Positions 17,903-30,225 are shown, numbered from the stretch's first letter. The stretch: DNA of 64,000 nt from Pseudoclavibacter sp. RFBB5 (GCF_002931555.1 NZ_PSTZ01000003.1:62001-126000); one strand, 5' to 3'. The notes: generated from the sequence alone by a model not told the origin. Program-made: numbers and translations.

Positions 17903-19084
17903 GTGCACGTCACCCGTCTGCAGCTGCACGACTTCAGGAACTACGAGTCCGCCGACCTGTCGCTGGGGCCCGGCGCCCACCTGTTCGTCGGCTCCAACGG
18001 CCAGGGCAAGACCAACCTCGTCGAGGCGATCGGCTACCTGGCCACGCTCGGCTCGCACCGAGTCTCCAGTGACCAGGCGCTTGTGCGCTTCGGCCAGGAG
18101 TTCGCCGTGGTCAAGATGGAACTGGCTCACGAGACTCGCTCGCTGCACCTGGATGTGCAGATTGCGAGTTCCGGTGCGAACAAGGCGAGGGTCGGCGGCC
18201 AGAATGTCAGGTCCCGCGACCTGGCTCGGTACTTCGCAAGCGTGCTGTTCGCTCCGGAGGATCTCACGCTCGTGCGTGGTGAGCCTGGCGCTCGGCGACG
18301 GTTCCTCGATTCCCTGCTCGTGACCCATTCGCCGAAGCTCGGCGGCGTGATCGCCGACTACGAGCGGGTCTTGCGACAGCGGAACTCGTTGCTCCGATCG
18401 ATGCGGGGCCCGCGATCGTCGGAAGCGATGATCGCGACACTGGATGTGTGGGACGAGCGGATGCTGGAGCTCGGCTCCCAGATCATCGCCGAGCGGCTGC
18501 TGCTCTGCGATCGGCTGCTTCCGCACCTCGCCGGTTCGTACCAGCGTCTGGTCGGCGCGGACCATCGGCCGACGCTGTCGATGCGCGTCTCCGCCTTCGG
18601 CCACGCTGCCTCTGTCATGGGTGACGCCGATGGCGAGGGCGCGGAAGTCGAAGGCGGCGAGGTCACGACCGCGGAGATCCGTGACCGATTCACCGCGCAG
18701 CTCGCCGAGATGCGTCCTCGCGAGCTCGAACGAGGCGTGAGCCTCGTCGGCCCCCACCGCGATGACGCCGTGTTCTGGCTCAACGGTCTGCCGGCGCGAG
18801 TCACGGCGAGTCACGGTGAATCCTGGTCGTTTGCGCTTGCCCTCAAGCTCGCGGCCGCCGAATTGGTGCGCAGCGAGTCACGCGCGGGCGATCCGGTGCT
18901 CATCCTCGACGACGTGTTCGCGGAGCTGGACGCCTCGCGCCGGTCCCGCCTCGCGGAGGCGATCGGTGATTTCGAGCAGGTCCTCATCACGGCCGCGGTC
19001 CTCGAGGACGTTCCTGAGGGGCTGCGCTCGCAGATCATCCGGATCAGTGCCGGCACGATCCAGACGGGGGCCGCCGATGAGTGA
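17903..19084 (+). CDS. recF: DNA replication and repair protein RecF
   Basis: An SMC-like ATPase that helps load RecA at gaps. The GTG at 17903 begins MHVTRLQLHDFRNYESADL; Walker A is GSNGQGKTN, and the C-terminal signature/Walker B region reads PVLILDDVFAELDASRR. 393 residues, normal length. It overlaps the DUF721 gene by 8 bp, indicating coupling. Confidence 0.96.
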   Translation: MHVTRLQLHDFRNYESADLSLGPGAHLFVGSNGQGKTNLVEAIGYLATLGSHRVSSDQALVRFGQEFAVVKMELAHETRSLHLDVQIASSGANKARVGGQNVRSRDLARYFASVLFAPEDLTLVRGEPGARRRFLDSLLVTHSPKLGGVIADYERVLRQRNSLLRSMRGPRSSEAMIATLDVWDERMLELGSQIIAERLLLCDRLLPHLAGSYQRLVGADHRPTLSMRVSAFGHAASVMGDADGEGAEVEGGEVTTAEIRDRFTAQLAEMRPRELERGVSLVGPHRDDAVFWLNGLPARVTASHGESWSFALALKLAAAELVRSESRAGDPVLILDDVFAELDASRRSRLAEAIGDFEQVLITAAVLEDVPEGLRSQIIRISAGTIQTGAADE

Positions 19085-19565
19085 GGGTGCAGAGGTCTAC
19101 GCGCGGTTCAAGGAGGTCTTCGGCGGGAAGACGACGTCGCTTCGCCGACGCCTTGCGGCGAAGGCCAAGGATGCGGAGGGCACCGAGCTGTCCGAGCCGT
19201 TCGGCTTCGGACGTGATCCTGTCGCCGCTGGATCGGCCCTTGCGGCCCTGACCAGGCAATTCGGTTGGAACGGACCGCTCAAGCAGGCCGAGCTGATGGA
19301 CGCGTGGCCCGAGATCGTGGGCAAGGAGACGGCGGCGCATTCCACTCCGCTGCACATCGAGGACGGCGTGCTGCTGGTGCAGTGCGATTCGACTGCGTGG
19401 GCGACGCAGCTCCGAGGGATGCAGACGATGCTGCTCACGAACCTCACCGAGAGGTACGCGGAAGCGAAGGTCGAGCGCATCCGCTTTCTGAACCCGGGTG
19501 CCCCCTCGTGGAAACGCGGTCCCAGATCGGTTCCAGGGCGTGGTCCACGCGATACCTACGGTTGA
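19077..19565 (+). CDS. DUF721/DciA-family protein
   Basis: 162 residues with the DUF721 core WPEIVGKETAAHSTPLHIEDGV cut here to WPEIVGKETAAHS, followed by LLVQCDSTAWATQLRGMQ. DciA is the ancestral loader or partner of the replicative helicase DnaB, which fits a gene between recF and gyrB. The ATG at 19077 overlaps the recF stop. The basic C-terminal tail is short. Confidence 0.88.
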   Translation: MSEGAEVYARFKEVFGGKTTSLRRRLAAKAKDAEGTELSEPFGFGRDPVAAGSALAALTRQFGWNGPLKQAELMDAWPEIVGKETAAHSTPLHIEDGVLLVQCDSTAWATQLRGMQTMLLTNLTERYAEAKVERIRFLNPGAPSWKRGPRSVPGRGPRDTYG

Positions 19566-19640
19566 CAAGGCAAATACGGTACGTCCCCTTGTTTTCGTCG
19601 CTTCACGCTCCATTTTCGGGCCTCGAGTCGTGTTCCTTGG

Positions 19641-21935
<2,295 letters not shown>

Positions 21936-21952
21936 GGCACACAGGCACATCT

Positions 21953-24619
21953 ATGGCTGAAGAACGCGTCACAACCACCAACGCCGACGGCGAAGACCGC
22001 ATCGGGCAGGTCGACCTGCAGCTCGAGATGCAGCGCTCGTACCTCGACTACGCGATGAGCGTCATCGTCGGTCGAGCGCTCCCCGAGGTGCGCGACGGGC
22101 TCAAGCCCGTGCACCGCCGTGTCATCTACGCGATGTACGACGGCGGCTACCGCCCAGACAAGGCGTTCTCGAAGTGCGCCCGCGTCGTCGGAGACGTCAT
22201 GGGGCAGTTCCACCCGCACGGCGACTCGGCGATCTACGACGCCCTCGTCCGCCTCGTCCAGCCGTGGTCGCTGCGGTACCCGCTTGCCCTCGGCCAGGGG
22301 AACTTCGGCTCCGCCGGCAACGACGGCGCCGCCGCCCCGCGATACACCGAGACCAAGATGGCGCCACTCGCGCTTGAGATGGTCAGGGACATCGACGAGG
22401 ACACCGTCGACTTCCAGGACAACTACGACGGCCGCACGCGCGAGCCCGCCGTGCTGCCCGCCCGCTTCCCGAACCTCCTGGTCAACGGCTCCGTGGGCAT
22501 CGCCGTCGGTATGGCCACGAACATCCCGCCGCACAACCTCCGTGAGGTCGCGGCTGGTGCGCTGTGGCACCTCGAGCACCCGGATGCGACCCGCGAGGAG
22601 CTCATGGACGCGCTCATGGAGCGCATCCACGGCCCTGACTTCCCGACCGGTGCCCAGATCCTCGGCATCAAGGGGATCCAGGAGGCGTACCGCACCGGTC
22701 GCGGCTCCATCACGATGCGCGCTGTCGTCGCGATCGAGGAGATCCACGGGCGCACGTGCCTGGTCATCACGGAGCTGCCGTACCAGGTCAACCCAGACAA
22801 TCTCGCACTGAAGGTCGCCGAGCTCGTCAAGGACCAGCGCCTCACCGGCATCGCCGACATCCGCGACGAGTCCTCCGGTCGAACCGGTCAGCGCCTCGTC
22901 ATCGTGCTCAAGCGCGACGCCGTCGCCAAGGTCGTGCTCAACAACCTCTACAAGCACACGCAGCTGCAGGAGAACTTCGGCGCGAACATGCTCGCGATCG
23001 TCGACGGCGTGCCCCGCACGCTCGCGATCGACGGCTTCATCACGGCGTGGGTGCAGCACCAGGTAGAGGTCATCGTGCGCCGCACCAAGTTCCGCCTCAA
23101 GAAGGCGGAAGACGAGGTTCACATCCTCCGCGGCTACCTCAAAGCGCTCGACATGCTCGATGAGGTCATCGCGCTCATCCGCCGGTCGCCGACCGTCGAA
23201 GAGGCCCGCACGGGACTCATGGAGCTACTCGACGTCGACGAGCTGCAGGCCAGCGCCATCCTGAACCTCCAGCTGCGCCGCCTCGCCGCGCTCGAGCGCC
23301 AGAAGATCATGGAAGACGCAGCGCGTCTCGAAGCGATGATCGCCGAGTACAAGGAGATCCTCGCCGACCCGGTGCGTCAGCGCACCATCATCGCGGATGA
23401 GCTGCAGGAAGTCGTCGACAAGTTCGGCGACGATCGACGCACCGAGATCCTGCGAGGCTCCGGCGGCGACATGACCGACGAGGACCTCATCCCGGAAGAG
23501 GAGATGGTCGTCACCGTCACGCGCGGCGGCTACATCAAGCGCACGCGCAGCGACAACTACCGTTCACAGCACAGGGGCGGCAAGGGCATCAAGGGCGCCC
23601 AGCTCCGCGCGGACGATGTGGTCGAGCAGTTCTTCGTGACGACGACGCACCACTGGCTGCTCTTCTTCACGAACCTCGGCCGGGTGTACCGGGCCAAGGC
23701 GTATGAGCTCATCGAGGCCGGCCGGGATGCGAAGGGGCAGCACATCGCGAACCTGCTGCCGCTGCAGCCCGACGAGAAGGTCGCGCAGATCCTCGACATC
23801 AGCGACTACCGCCAGGCGCAGTACCTCGTGCTCGCCACCCGCGAGGGGCTCGTCAAGAAGACGGCGCTCACCGAGTACGACACGAACCGCCAGGCCGGCA
23901 TCATCGCCGTCAACCTGCGCGAGGGCGACGAGCTCGTCTCGGCGATGCTCGCCGACGAGTCCGACCACGTGTTCTGCGTCTCCCACCTCGGAATGTCGCT
24001 TCGCTTCGAGGCGAACGACGAGGCGCTCCGGCCCATGGGCCGCTCCACGTCCGGCGTCAAGGGCATGTCGTTCCGCGACGGCGACTACCTGCTCACTGCA
24101 GCGGTCACCTCGAGTGATGACGCCTACGTGTTCATCGTCACGGAGGGCGGATACGCGAAGCGGACGTCGGTGTCGCAGTACCGCATCCAGAAGCGCGGCG
24201 GCCTCGGCATCAAGGTCGCGAAGCTGAACGAGGAACGCGGCGGGCTCGCCGGCGCGCTGCTCGTCCACGACGCCGAAGAGGTGCTGGTCATCCTCGCCTC
24301 CGGCAAGGTCGTGCGCTCCAACGTCGCCGAGGTCTCCGTGACCGGACGCGACTCCATGGGCGTGACATTCGCGAGGCTCGACAACAGCGACTACGTGATC
24401 GCGATCGCGCAGAACGCCGACCGTGAGCTCGAGAAGGAAGACGAGGCGGGCGAGGACGGCGAATCCGCCGGCGCCACCGCCTCGGACGACACCGAGTCGG
24501 AGACCGAGGCGACCCCTGATGCCTCCAGCGATGGGGAGAGCACGACTGCCGAGAGTGACGAGAGTGAGACTGTGGCAGACTCGGTCACGTCGTTCGAGCA
24601 GGACGAGACCGAAGACTGA
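21953..24619 (+). CDS. gyrA: DNA gyrase subunit A
   Basis: The DNA-cleaving subunit. 888 residues with the catalytic tyrosine in APRYTETKM. The quinolone-determining segment [10 protein letters not shown] has the Ser and Asp found in susceptible enzymes. Beta-pinwheel repeats follow. The last ~65 residues are an acidic Asp/Glu/Ser/Thr tail. The DUF3566 gene begins 11 bp downstream. Confidence 0.97.
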   Translation: MAEERVTTTNADGEDRIGQVDLQLEMQRSYLDYAMSVIVGRALPEVRDGLKPVHRRVIYAMYDGGYRPDKAFSKCARVVGDVMGQFHPHGDSAIYDALVRLVQPWSLRYPLALGQGNFGSAGNDGAAAPRYTETKMAPLALEMVRDIDEDTVDFQDNYDGRTREPAVLPARFPNLLVNGSVGIAVGMATNIPPHNLREVAAGALWHLEHPDATREELMDALMERIHGPDFPTGAQILGIKGIQEAYRTGRGSITMRAVVAIEEIHGRTCLVITELPYQVNPDNLALKVAELVKDQRLTGIADIRDESSGRTGQRLVIVLKRDAVAKVVLNNLYKHTQLQENFGANMLAIVDGVPRTLAIDGFITAWVQHQVEVIVRRTKFRLKKAEDEVHILRGYLKALDMLDEVIALIRRSPTVEEARTGLMELLDVDELQASAILNLQLRRLAALERQKIMEDAARLEAMIAEYKEILADPVRQRTIIADELQEVVDKFGDDRRTEILRGSGGDMTDEDLIPEEEMVVTVTRGGYIKRTRSDNYRSQHRGGKGIKGAQLRADDVVEQFFVTTTHHWLLFFTNLGRVYRAKAYELIEAGRDAKGQHIANLLPLQPDEKVAQILDISDYRQAQYLVLATREGLVKKTALTEYDTNRQAGIIAVNLREGDELVSAMLADESDHVFCVSHLGMSLRFEANDEALRPMGRSTSGVKGMSFRDGDYLLTAAVTSSDDAYVFIVTEGGYAKRTSVSQYRIQKRGGLGIKVAKLNEERGGLAGALLVHDAEEVLVILASGKVVRSNVAEVSVTGRDSMGVTFARLDNSDYVIAIAQNADRELEKEDEAGEDGESAGATASDDTESETEATPDASSDGESTTAESDESETVADSVTSFEQDETED

Positions 24620-24630
24620 GGTACTGATCT

Positions 24631-25038
24631 ATGACGAGCGTTGCTGACAAGCTGGCCCAGAAGTCCAGCAAGAAGACTGCGAGCAAGCAGGTGCGCCTCC
24701 GTTTGGTGCACATCGACTTCTGGTCTGTCGTGAAGTTCTCCTTCCTGCTGTCGATCTGCTTTGGCATCATCACCATCGTTGCGACGTTCCTCATGTGGAC
24801 GGTCATCGAGAACACGGGTGTGCTGGGGAGCGTCAACAACCTCCTCAACGACGTCTCCGGTTCGGCAGGCGTTGGAGTCGATGACTTCGTCACGCTGCCG
24901 CAGCTCATGCTCTTCTCGCTGGTCGTGGCGCTCCTCAACCTCGTCGCGGGCACTGCCCTCGGCGCGGTCGCGGCGTTCCTCTACAACCTCGCGGTGAAGG
25001 TCACGGGAGGCCTCGTGTTCGGTTTCACGAACAGCTAG
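24631..25038 (+). CDS. DUF3566 domain membrane protein
   Basis: 135 residues: a basic N-terminus, VRLRLVHIDFWSVVKFSF typical of the domain, and two hydrophobic segments (about 35-58 and 88-115) with an extracellular loop between. It lies directly after gyrA and before the tRNA-Ile/tRNA-Ala pair, its conserved actinobacterial location. Molecular role unknown. Confidence 0.88.
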   Translation: MTSVADKLAQKSSKKTASKQVRLRLVHIDFWSVVKFSFLLSICFGIITIVATFLMWTVIENTGVLGSVNNLLNDVSGSAGVGVDDFVTLPQLMLFSLVVALLNLVAGTALGAVAAFLYNLAVKVTGGLVFGFTNS

Positions 25039-25092
25039 CGGCTCGATTTCCCCTGCGGTGCACTTTTCGTGTATGTTGGGGCAGTCGCTTCG

Positions 25093-25166
25093 GGGGCTAT
25101 AGCTCAGGCGGTTAGAGCGCTTCGCTGATAACGAAGAGGTCCCAGGTTCAAGTCCTGGTAGCCCCA
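25093..25166 (+). tRNA. tRNA-Ile (GAT)
   Basis: A 74-nt cloverleaf: acceptor GGGGCTA pairs with TAGCCCC, the anticodon GAT is at 25127-25129 in an ACGAAG-stemmed loop, and GGTTCAAGTCC forms the T arm. CCA is not encoded. Confidence 0.97.
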
Positions 25167-25206
25167 CGGTTCGACACTGAAGGTTGGTGTCGTTTCCACC
25201 CCGAAC

Positions 25207-25279
25207 GGGGCCTTAGCTCAGTTGGTAGAGCGCCTGCTTTGCAAGCAGGATGTCAGGAGTTCGAATCTCCTAGGCTCCA
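25207..25279 (+). tRNA. tRNA-Ala (TGC)
   Basis: A 73-nt cloverleaf: acceptor GGGGCCT with AGGCTCC (one G-T pair), anticodon TGC at 25240-25242, and T arm AGTTCGAATCT. CCA is not encoded. Confidence 0.97.
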
Positions 25280-25284
25280 CGGTG

Positions 25285-25329
25285 ACACAGAACCCCGGTC
25301 AGAGAAATCTGACCGGGGTTCTTCTGTGT
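25285..25329 (+). terminator. terminator after tRNA-Ile/tRNA-Ala
   Basis: A long stem (AACCCCGGTCAGA with its complement, extended by ACACAG/CTGTGT) with a 4-nt loop and short T tracts, 5 bp after tRNA-Ala. Confidence 0.85.
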
Positions 25330-25469
25330 GAGTCGGCCCATCCGGGGCGGACTTGCGGCCGCTTCAGGCGAGTCTGGACGACCACAACCCCGCCCTCGGC
25401 ATCCGGCCTTCCCGTACGGGTGCTCGTACAGGGCGAGCGGTTCGTCCGGGAGATCGCCGAGCGCTGTCG

Positions 25470-25823
25470 TCATGCGCCCAGGAGGCGTTGCCAGTCCGAG
25501 GGAACACGTTCCTTCGGCCCCGGAACCGTCTGCGACCGTGGGTGGCTGTGCGGCGCGTGCAGCGTCGGCCCGTCGAACATCGTCTCCGTCGCGTAGTCCC
25601 AGAACCACACCTCGTCAGGCTCGTAGCTGCAGATGACCTGATGACCCGTTGCGTGAACGTGCTTCGTCGCATGCGTGTTCAGGGAGTCGTCGCAGCAGCC
25701 GATGTGGCCGCAGAACGTGCAGCGACGCAGGTGCAGCCACCAGTTGCCCGACTCCTCGCACTCCACACAACCCGGACCGGACGGTGGGACGTCCGGTTTG
25801 ATGTACTGATCAACACCCGTCAT
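25470..25823 (-). CDS. UBP-type zinc-finger protein
   Basis: 117 residues from ATG 25823, preceded by GAGGGAG. Nearly the whole protein is one ZnF-UBP domain: Cys pairs in CVECEESG, CTFCGHIGCC, then HATKHVHATGHQV and DEVWFWDY. Bacterial standalone versions are common in actinomycetes with unknown function; ubiquitin is absent, so the eukaryotic role does not transfer. Confidence 0.88.
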   Translation of the reverse strand: MTGVDQYIKPDVPPSGPGCVECEESGNWWLHLRRCTFCGHIGCCDDSLNTHATKHVHATGHQVICSYEPDEVWFWDYATETMFDGPTLHAPHSHPRSQTVPGPKERVPSDWQRLLGA

Positions 25824-26021
25824 CGCCGCGCTCCCTCGTTGGACTGCCGAACGGAGGGTCGGCCGGGGATGTGCCCGAACCGCCCATCTGGGACTCACAC
25901 TAGGCCGTTGGTCTCGAGACACCCTCCGACGTCCGTCGCGCACCCGTTCGACGCCCGTCGAAGGTCGACCGGTCGGCAGCGGTGCTCCCGGACGGCACGC
26001 CAGCGCACGTCGCTCATGCGG

Positions 26022-26867
26022 TCAGTCGACGAAGGCATCGGGAAACAGCTCGGCGGCATCCACACCGGGTGAGTAGGCGGCCAGATCGCTCACGCCCGCA
26101 TCCGCGAGCACGTCTTCGCACAGCAGCGTCTCGCCCTGGTACCGGCCGCGCTGCGCCGTGAGGACGACGTGCGCGGCATCCGCGTACAGCTCTGGAGTCC
26201 GACTGCGCCGCATGAGCTCCTCGCCGCCGATGATGTTGGCGACGGCGGCGGTCTGGATGGTCGTGCGCGGCCAGAGGGTGTTCGCCTCGACTCCCTTCTC
26301 GGCGAGCTCGGCACCGATGCCGAGCGTCGCGAGCGTCATGCCGTACTTCGCGGTCATATACGCAGGGTAGGCGCCGAGCCACCTCGCCGACAGGTTCAGG
26401 GGAGGTGAGAGCGACAGGATGCGAGCATCCGCCGACCCCAGCAGGTGCGGCAGCGCGGCACGCGACAGCATGAACGTGCCCCGCTGGTTGATCTGATGCA
26501 TCAGGTCGTAGCGCTTCTCGTCGATGTCGAGCGTCGACCGCAGGTCGATGGCGCTCGCGTTGTTGACGACGATGTCGATGCCGCCGAACTCGACGACCGC
26601 CGTATCGACCGCCCGCTGCAGGTCGGAGTCGTCACGGACGTCGCCCACGACCGGCAGAGCGCGCCCACCGGCCTCGCGTACCTCCTCAGCGGCCGTGTAG
26701 ACCGTGCCGGGCAGCTTCGGGTGGGACTCACCGGTCTTCGCCAGGAGCACGACGTTCGCTCCATCGCGTGCCGCGCGCTTCGCGATCGCGAGTCCGATGC
26801 CGCGGCTCCCGCCGGACATGATGATGGTCTTCCCAGCGAGGGAACCTGTCTGCGCTGACTGGGTCAA
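26022..26867 (-). CDS. short-chain dehydrogenase/reductase, HSDL2-like
   Basis: A 281-residue NAD(P)-dependent oxidoreductase. The cofactor motif is SGGSRGIG near residue 18, NNAS follows, and the catalytic YMTAK sits in AYPAYMTAKYG after SLSPP. The longer C-terminus and KTGESHPKLPGT segment resemble the HSDL2-like subfamily, whose substrates are unclear. The TTG start at 26867 follows GGAGG. Confidence 0.88.
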   Translation of the reverse strand: MTQSAQTGSLAGKTIIMSGGSRGIGLAIAKRAARDGANVVLLAKTGESHPKLPGTVYTAAEEVREAGGRALPVVGDVRDDSDLQRAVDTAVVEFGGIDIVVNNASAIDLRSTLDIDEKRYDLMHQINQRGTFMLSRAALPHLLGSADARILSLSPPLNLSARWLGAYPAYMTAKYGMTLATLGIGAELAEKGVEANTLWPRTTIQTAAVANIIGGEELMRRSRTPELYADAAHVVLTAQRGRYQGETLLCEDVLADAGVSDLAAYSPGVDAAELFPDAFVD

Positions 26868-26961
26868 ATCCGCACCTCCGTGTGCATCGTGGACACGCTT
26901 ACGCTACCCACGCGCATCCCGAACCTCATGTGCGTTGTGGCACCGAGACAACGAGAGCGCC

Positions 26962-26998
26962 GAAATGGTCGCCCCGACCGGGTCGGAGCGACCATTTC
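26962..26998 (-). terminator. terminator of the actP-like gene
   Basis: A GAAATGGTCGC / GCGACCATTTC stem lies 43 bp after the transporter stop codon. Confidence 0.75.
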
Positions 26999-27041
26999 TA
27001 CGAACTCGAGCAGTCCGTGGCGTGCTCAGACGAGGGAGTGC

Positions 27042-28673
27042 CTAGTGCTCGACGGCCTCCTCGGCCCCGTACCCCGTGAGCGAGCGCACATCCATCTCGG
27101 CGGCGACGCGCGGATCCTCCTTCTTCTGCGGCACGACGGACCCGAGCCAGCCCAGCAGGAAGCCGACGGGGATCGAGACGATGCCCGGGTTGTTGAGCGG
27201 GAACCAGGCGAAGTCGATCTCCGCGCCGAGCATCGCCGTCTCGGCACCCGAGACGACCTTCGAGAAGAGAATCAGGACGATGGCCGTCGTGAGACCCCCG
27301 TACATGCTCCACAGCGCGCCGCGAGTGGTGAACTTGCGCCAGTACAGCGAGTAGAGGATCGTCGGCAGGTTCGCGCTGGCGGCAACCGCGAAGGCGAGCG
27401 CCACCAGGAACGCGATGTTCTGGCCCTGCACGCCGATGCCACCGACGATGGCGACGACGCCGAGCACGACAACCGTGTACTTGCCGACCTTCACCTCCTG
27501 CTCGGGGGTTGCCGTGCCTCGCTTCACGACGCTGTTGTAGATGTCGTGGGCGAAGGATGCGGCAGCCGTGATGGCGAGGCCGGCGACCACGGCGAGGATG
27601 GTCGCGAACGCCACGGCGGAGATGAAGCCCATCAGGATGGGCCCGCCGAGCTCGAGGGCCAGCAGCGGGGCCGCCGAGTTCACGCCTCCCGGCGCATCCT
27701 TGATGGCGGGAGCTCCGACCAGCGCCGCCGCCCCGTAGCCGAGGACCAGCGTGAACACGTAGAAGCCGCCGATGAGCCAGATGGCCCAGACCACGGACTT
27801 TCGGGCCTCCTTGGCGGTGGGCACCGTGTAGAAGCGCATCAGGACGTGCGGGAGGCCCGCCGTACCCAGGACGAGGGCGAGGCCGAGCGACACGAAGTCG
27901 ATGGGGTTCTTGCCGTATTGGAGCCCCGGAGCGAGGATCGCGGCCGGGTCTTCAGCACCGTCGAGCGCCGCCTTGTCGACGGCCGCCTGCAGGAGCGCGG
28001 ACAGGTCGAAGCCGTTGATGACCAGCACCCAGATCGTCATCGCCCCGGCGCCGCCGATGAGCAGGAAGGCCTTGATGATCTGCACCCAGGTCGTGCCCTT
28101 CATCCCGCCGATGAGGACGTAGATGATCATGAGCACGCCGACGACGGCGACGACGATCGCGACGCCGATGTCGTCCGTGATGCCGAGCAGGAGCGCGACG
28201 AGACCGCCGGCCCCGGCCATCTGGGCGAGGAGGTAGAAGAAGCAGACCGCGAGCGTCGTGAGGGCCGCCGCGACGCGCACGGGCCGTTGCTTGAGGCGGA
28301 ACGACAGCACGTCGGCCATCGTGAACTTGCCCGTGTTGCGCATGAGCTCGGCGACCAGCAGCAGCGCCACCAGCCAGGCGACGAGGAACCCGATCGAATA
28401 GAGGAAGCCGTCATAGCCATTGACGGCGATGGCACCGACGATGCCTAGGAAGGACGCTGCGGAGAGATAGTCGCCGGAGATGGCGAATCCATTCTGCGTC
28501 CCCGAGAAAGAGCGACCGCCCGCATAGTAATCGGCGGCGGTCTTGCTGTTTCGGCTCGCCCTGATGACGATGAAGAGCGTCACCGCGACGAACGCCGCGA
28601 AGATCGCGATATTCAGGACGGGGTCGTTGTCTGCCACCGCGCTCGCCCGCGGGGCGATGAGCTGAACGCTCAT
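27042..28673 (-). CDS. sodium:solute symporter, ActP/MctC-like (acetate/monocarboxylates)
   Basis: A 543-residue membrane protein with about 13 hydrophobic segments. YYAGGRSFSGTQNGFAISGDYLS cut to GGRSFSGTQNGFAISGDYLS is diagnostic of ActP-type SSS transporters, as is the partner DUF485 gene just upstream with an ATGA overlap. Probable role: Na+- or H+-coupled uptake of acetate or other short carboxylates. The divergent GAF-LuxR regulator at 29188 probably controls the pair. Confidence 0.9.
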   Translation of the reverse strand: MSVQLIAPRASAVADNDPVLNIAIFAAFVAVTLFIVIRASRNSKTAADYYAGGRSFSGTQNGFAISGDYLSAASFLGIVGAIAVNGYDGFLYSIGFLVAWLVALLLVAELMRNTGKFTMADVLSFRLKQRPVRVAAALTTLAVCFFYLLAQMAGAGGLVALLLGITDDIGVAIVVAVVGVLMIIYVLIGGMKGTTWVQIIKAFLLIGGAGAMTIWVLVINGFDLSALLQAAVDKAALDGAEDPAAILAPGLQYGKNPIDFVSLGLALVLGTAGLPHVLMRFYTVPTAKEARKSVVWAIWLIGGFYVFTLVLGYGAAALVGAPAIKDAPGGVNSAAPLLALELGGPILMGFISAVAFATILAVVAGLAITAAASFAHDIYNSVVKRGTATPEQEVKVGKYTVVVLGVVAIVGGIGVQGQNIAFLVALAFAVAASANLPTILYSLYWRKFTTRGALWSMYGGLTTAIVLILFSKVVSGAETAMLGAEIDFAWFPLNNPGIVSIPVGFLLGWLGSVVPQKKEDPRVAAEMDVRSLTGYGAEEAVEH

Positions 28674-29014
28674 GCCTGGTCCTCCTTCGTGAGCTGGACG
28701 CGCAGATCATTCGCGAGCGGGTCGAGTCTCCGGTTGGCGTAGGAGACGTACCACATGGTGATCGCGAAGGTCGTGACGAACTGGCCGATGCCCAGCAGCA
28801 GACCCACGTTGATGTTCCCGAAGACGGGCGTGGCCATGAAGTCGTGCGCGTATGCGGCGACGATGATGTAGGCGCCGTACCAGACGAGGAAGAAGATGGA
28901 GAGTGGGAAGACGAAGGAGCGCTGGCGTTTCTTCAGTTCCTTGAAATCGGCCGATTCCTCGAATTCGACATAGTCGATTCCGCCGGTCGGCGGTGGTGAC
29001 GTTTCATTCTGCAT
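28670..29014 (-). CDS. DUF485 membrane protein, ActP partner
   Basis: 114 residues from ATG 29014, preceded by GGAGG. Two transmembrane segments are visible, with FPLSIFFLVWYGAYIIVAAY and FVTTFAITMWYVSYANRRLD of DUF485. It overlaps the symporter by 4 bp. DUF485 genes almost always accompany ActP-type symporters. Confidence 0.9.
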   Translation of the reverse strand: MQNETSPPPTGGIDYVEFEESADFKELKKRQRSFVFPLSIFFLVWYGAYIIVAAYAHDFMATPVFGNINVGLLLGIGQFVTTFAITMWYVSYANRRLDPLANDLRVQLTKEDQA

Positions 29015-29187
29015 GGGGCCTCCTTGCCTCAGTGCATTGCTGCGTTCGTCAGGGATGGACGTGTATTCCGGAGCGGCTGACAGCGGCATTTCTTCGCATC
29101 ATTGCGAACACGAAAGCCTCATCGCCTGCGTGATAGCATCCACGCTACGCATACGACGAAGTATCGAACTACCCCCGGAAGTTGGTA

Positions 29188-30090
29188 GTGACGCACATGA
29201 TGTTTCCAGAGGCAGCAACCGAAGCTGACGTCTTCGCTCAGGCTGTAGCGCGCCTGCGGGACTCCACGGGGTGCCCTCTCTCGTTCGGCGGTCCGACGTA
29301 CCGCGACACGACGGACGTGCATACGATCTGCGGCAACCAGGGTCGCGGCCTCGTGGGGCTCAGGGTGCAGCTGGGGCGCGGTCTCGGAGGTCGGGCAATG
29401 CTCGAGCGTCGCGCCAAGGTCACCACGAACTACCGCGGCAGCAGTCGCATCACGCACGACTACGACGTGCAGGTGCTGTCCGAGCACGTCCAGAGCCTGA
29501 TGGCTGTGCCGGTCATCGTCGACAAGCACGTGCGGGGTGTCCTCTATGGCGGGTTCCGGGCGGCCCCTGACTCTCAGTCGATGTCGCTCGGTCAGGCGGT
29601 CGCGCTCGGGAAGAACGTTGAAGACGAGCTGCGGCTGCGGGATGAGCTCAGGCGTCGGATGCGGGTGGGGTCCGCGAGCGTCTCGGAGCTGGGAGGCGGT
29701 GGCCTCACCGCGACGCAGCTCGAGGAGCTGAGGGGCACGTTCTCCGAGCTGCGCGAGGTGGCATCCCTCCTCGGGGATGCTGAGGTGCGGGCCCGGTTAC
29801 GGGGCATCGAGGAACGCCTCGTGAGGTTCGCCGGCGACCACGGGGATCCGCGCAGCAGAGAGGCTGCCGCCACCGCAGATCTCCCTGAGGCTCCGGTCAG
29901 GCTCTCGCCGCGGGAGCTGGATGTGCTCGGTCAGATCGCGCTCGGGCTGACGAACAAGGACATCGCCAGGAAGCTGATTCTGACCGAGAGCACGGTCAAG
30001 AGCTACCTCGGGACCGCAATGACGAAGCTGGATGCGGGCTCTCGCTACCAGGCTCTTGCGAAGGCCAGGCACTTGGGCCTTCTGCCCTGA
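29188..30090 (+). CDS. GAF-LuxR transcriptional regulator, RamA-like
   Basis: About 300 residues: a GAF-like sensor half (1-150), a coiled linker rich in Leu/Glu/Arg, and a C-terminal LuxR helix-turn-helix (LSPRELDVLGQIALGLTNKD, TESTVKSYL). It diverges from the DUF485/actP-like operon across 173 bp. In Corynebacterium, RamA, with the same architecture, activates acetate metabolism, so control of the neighbouring transporter is a reasonable inference. The start is uncertain: GTG 29188 has GGAAG at good spacing; TTG 29182 or ATG 29197/29200 are alternatives. Confidence 0.82.
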   Translation: MTHMMFPEAATEADVFAQAVARLRDSTGCPLSFGGPTYRDTTDVHTICGNQGRGLVGLRVQLGRGLGGRAMLERRAKVTTNYRGSSRITHDYDVQVLSEHVQSLMAVPVIVDKHVRGVLYGGFRAAPDSQSMSLGQAVALGKNVEDELRLRDELRRRMRVGSASVSELGGGGLTATQLEELRGTFSELREVASLLGDAEVRARLRGIEERLVRFAGDHGDPRSREAAATADLPEAPVRLSPRELDVLGQIALGLTNKDIARKLILTESTVKSYLGTAMTKLDAGSRYQALAKARHLGLLP

Positions 30091-30108
30091 GTTGCTTGGC
30101 GATTCCTG

Positions 30109-30123
30109 CGCAACATTGTTGCG
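30109..30123. promoter_or_regulatory. 15-bp palindrome upstream of metQ
   Basis: CGCAACATTGTTGCG is symmetric around its central base, and a related half-site TTACGCAAC follows near 30149. It could be an operator for metQ; it is also just past the LuxR gene end. Confidence 0.4.
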
Positions 30124-30207
30124 TCGGTGACGCCGTCAGTGGACTGTTACGCAACGTGTCAGGATGTATCGGCGCGGCGACGCGCTGTTCTCTTATTCTT
30201 GCGAGGC

Positions 30208-30225
30208 CCTCTAGACCCTTAGAGG
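30208..30225. promoter_or_regulatory. small hairpin or operator in the metQ leader
   Basis: CCTCTA-GACCCT-TAGAGG, a 6-bp inverted repeat with 6-nt loop, 41 bp before metQ. No SAM riboswitch core is recognisable in 30091-30266. Confidence 0.35.
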
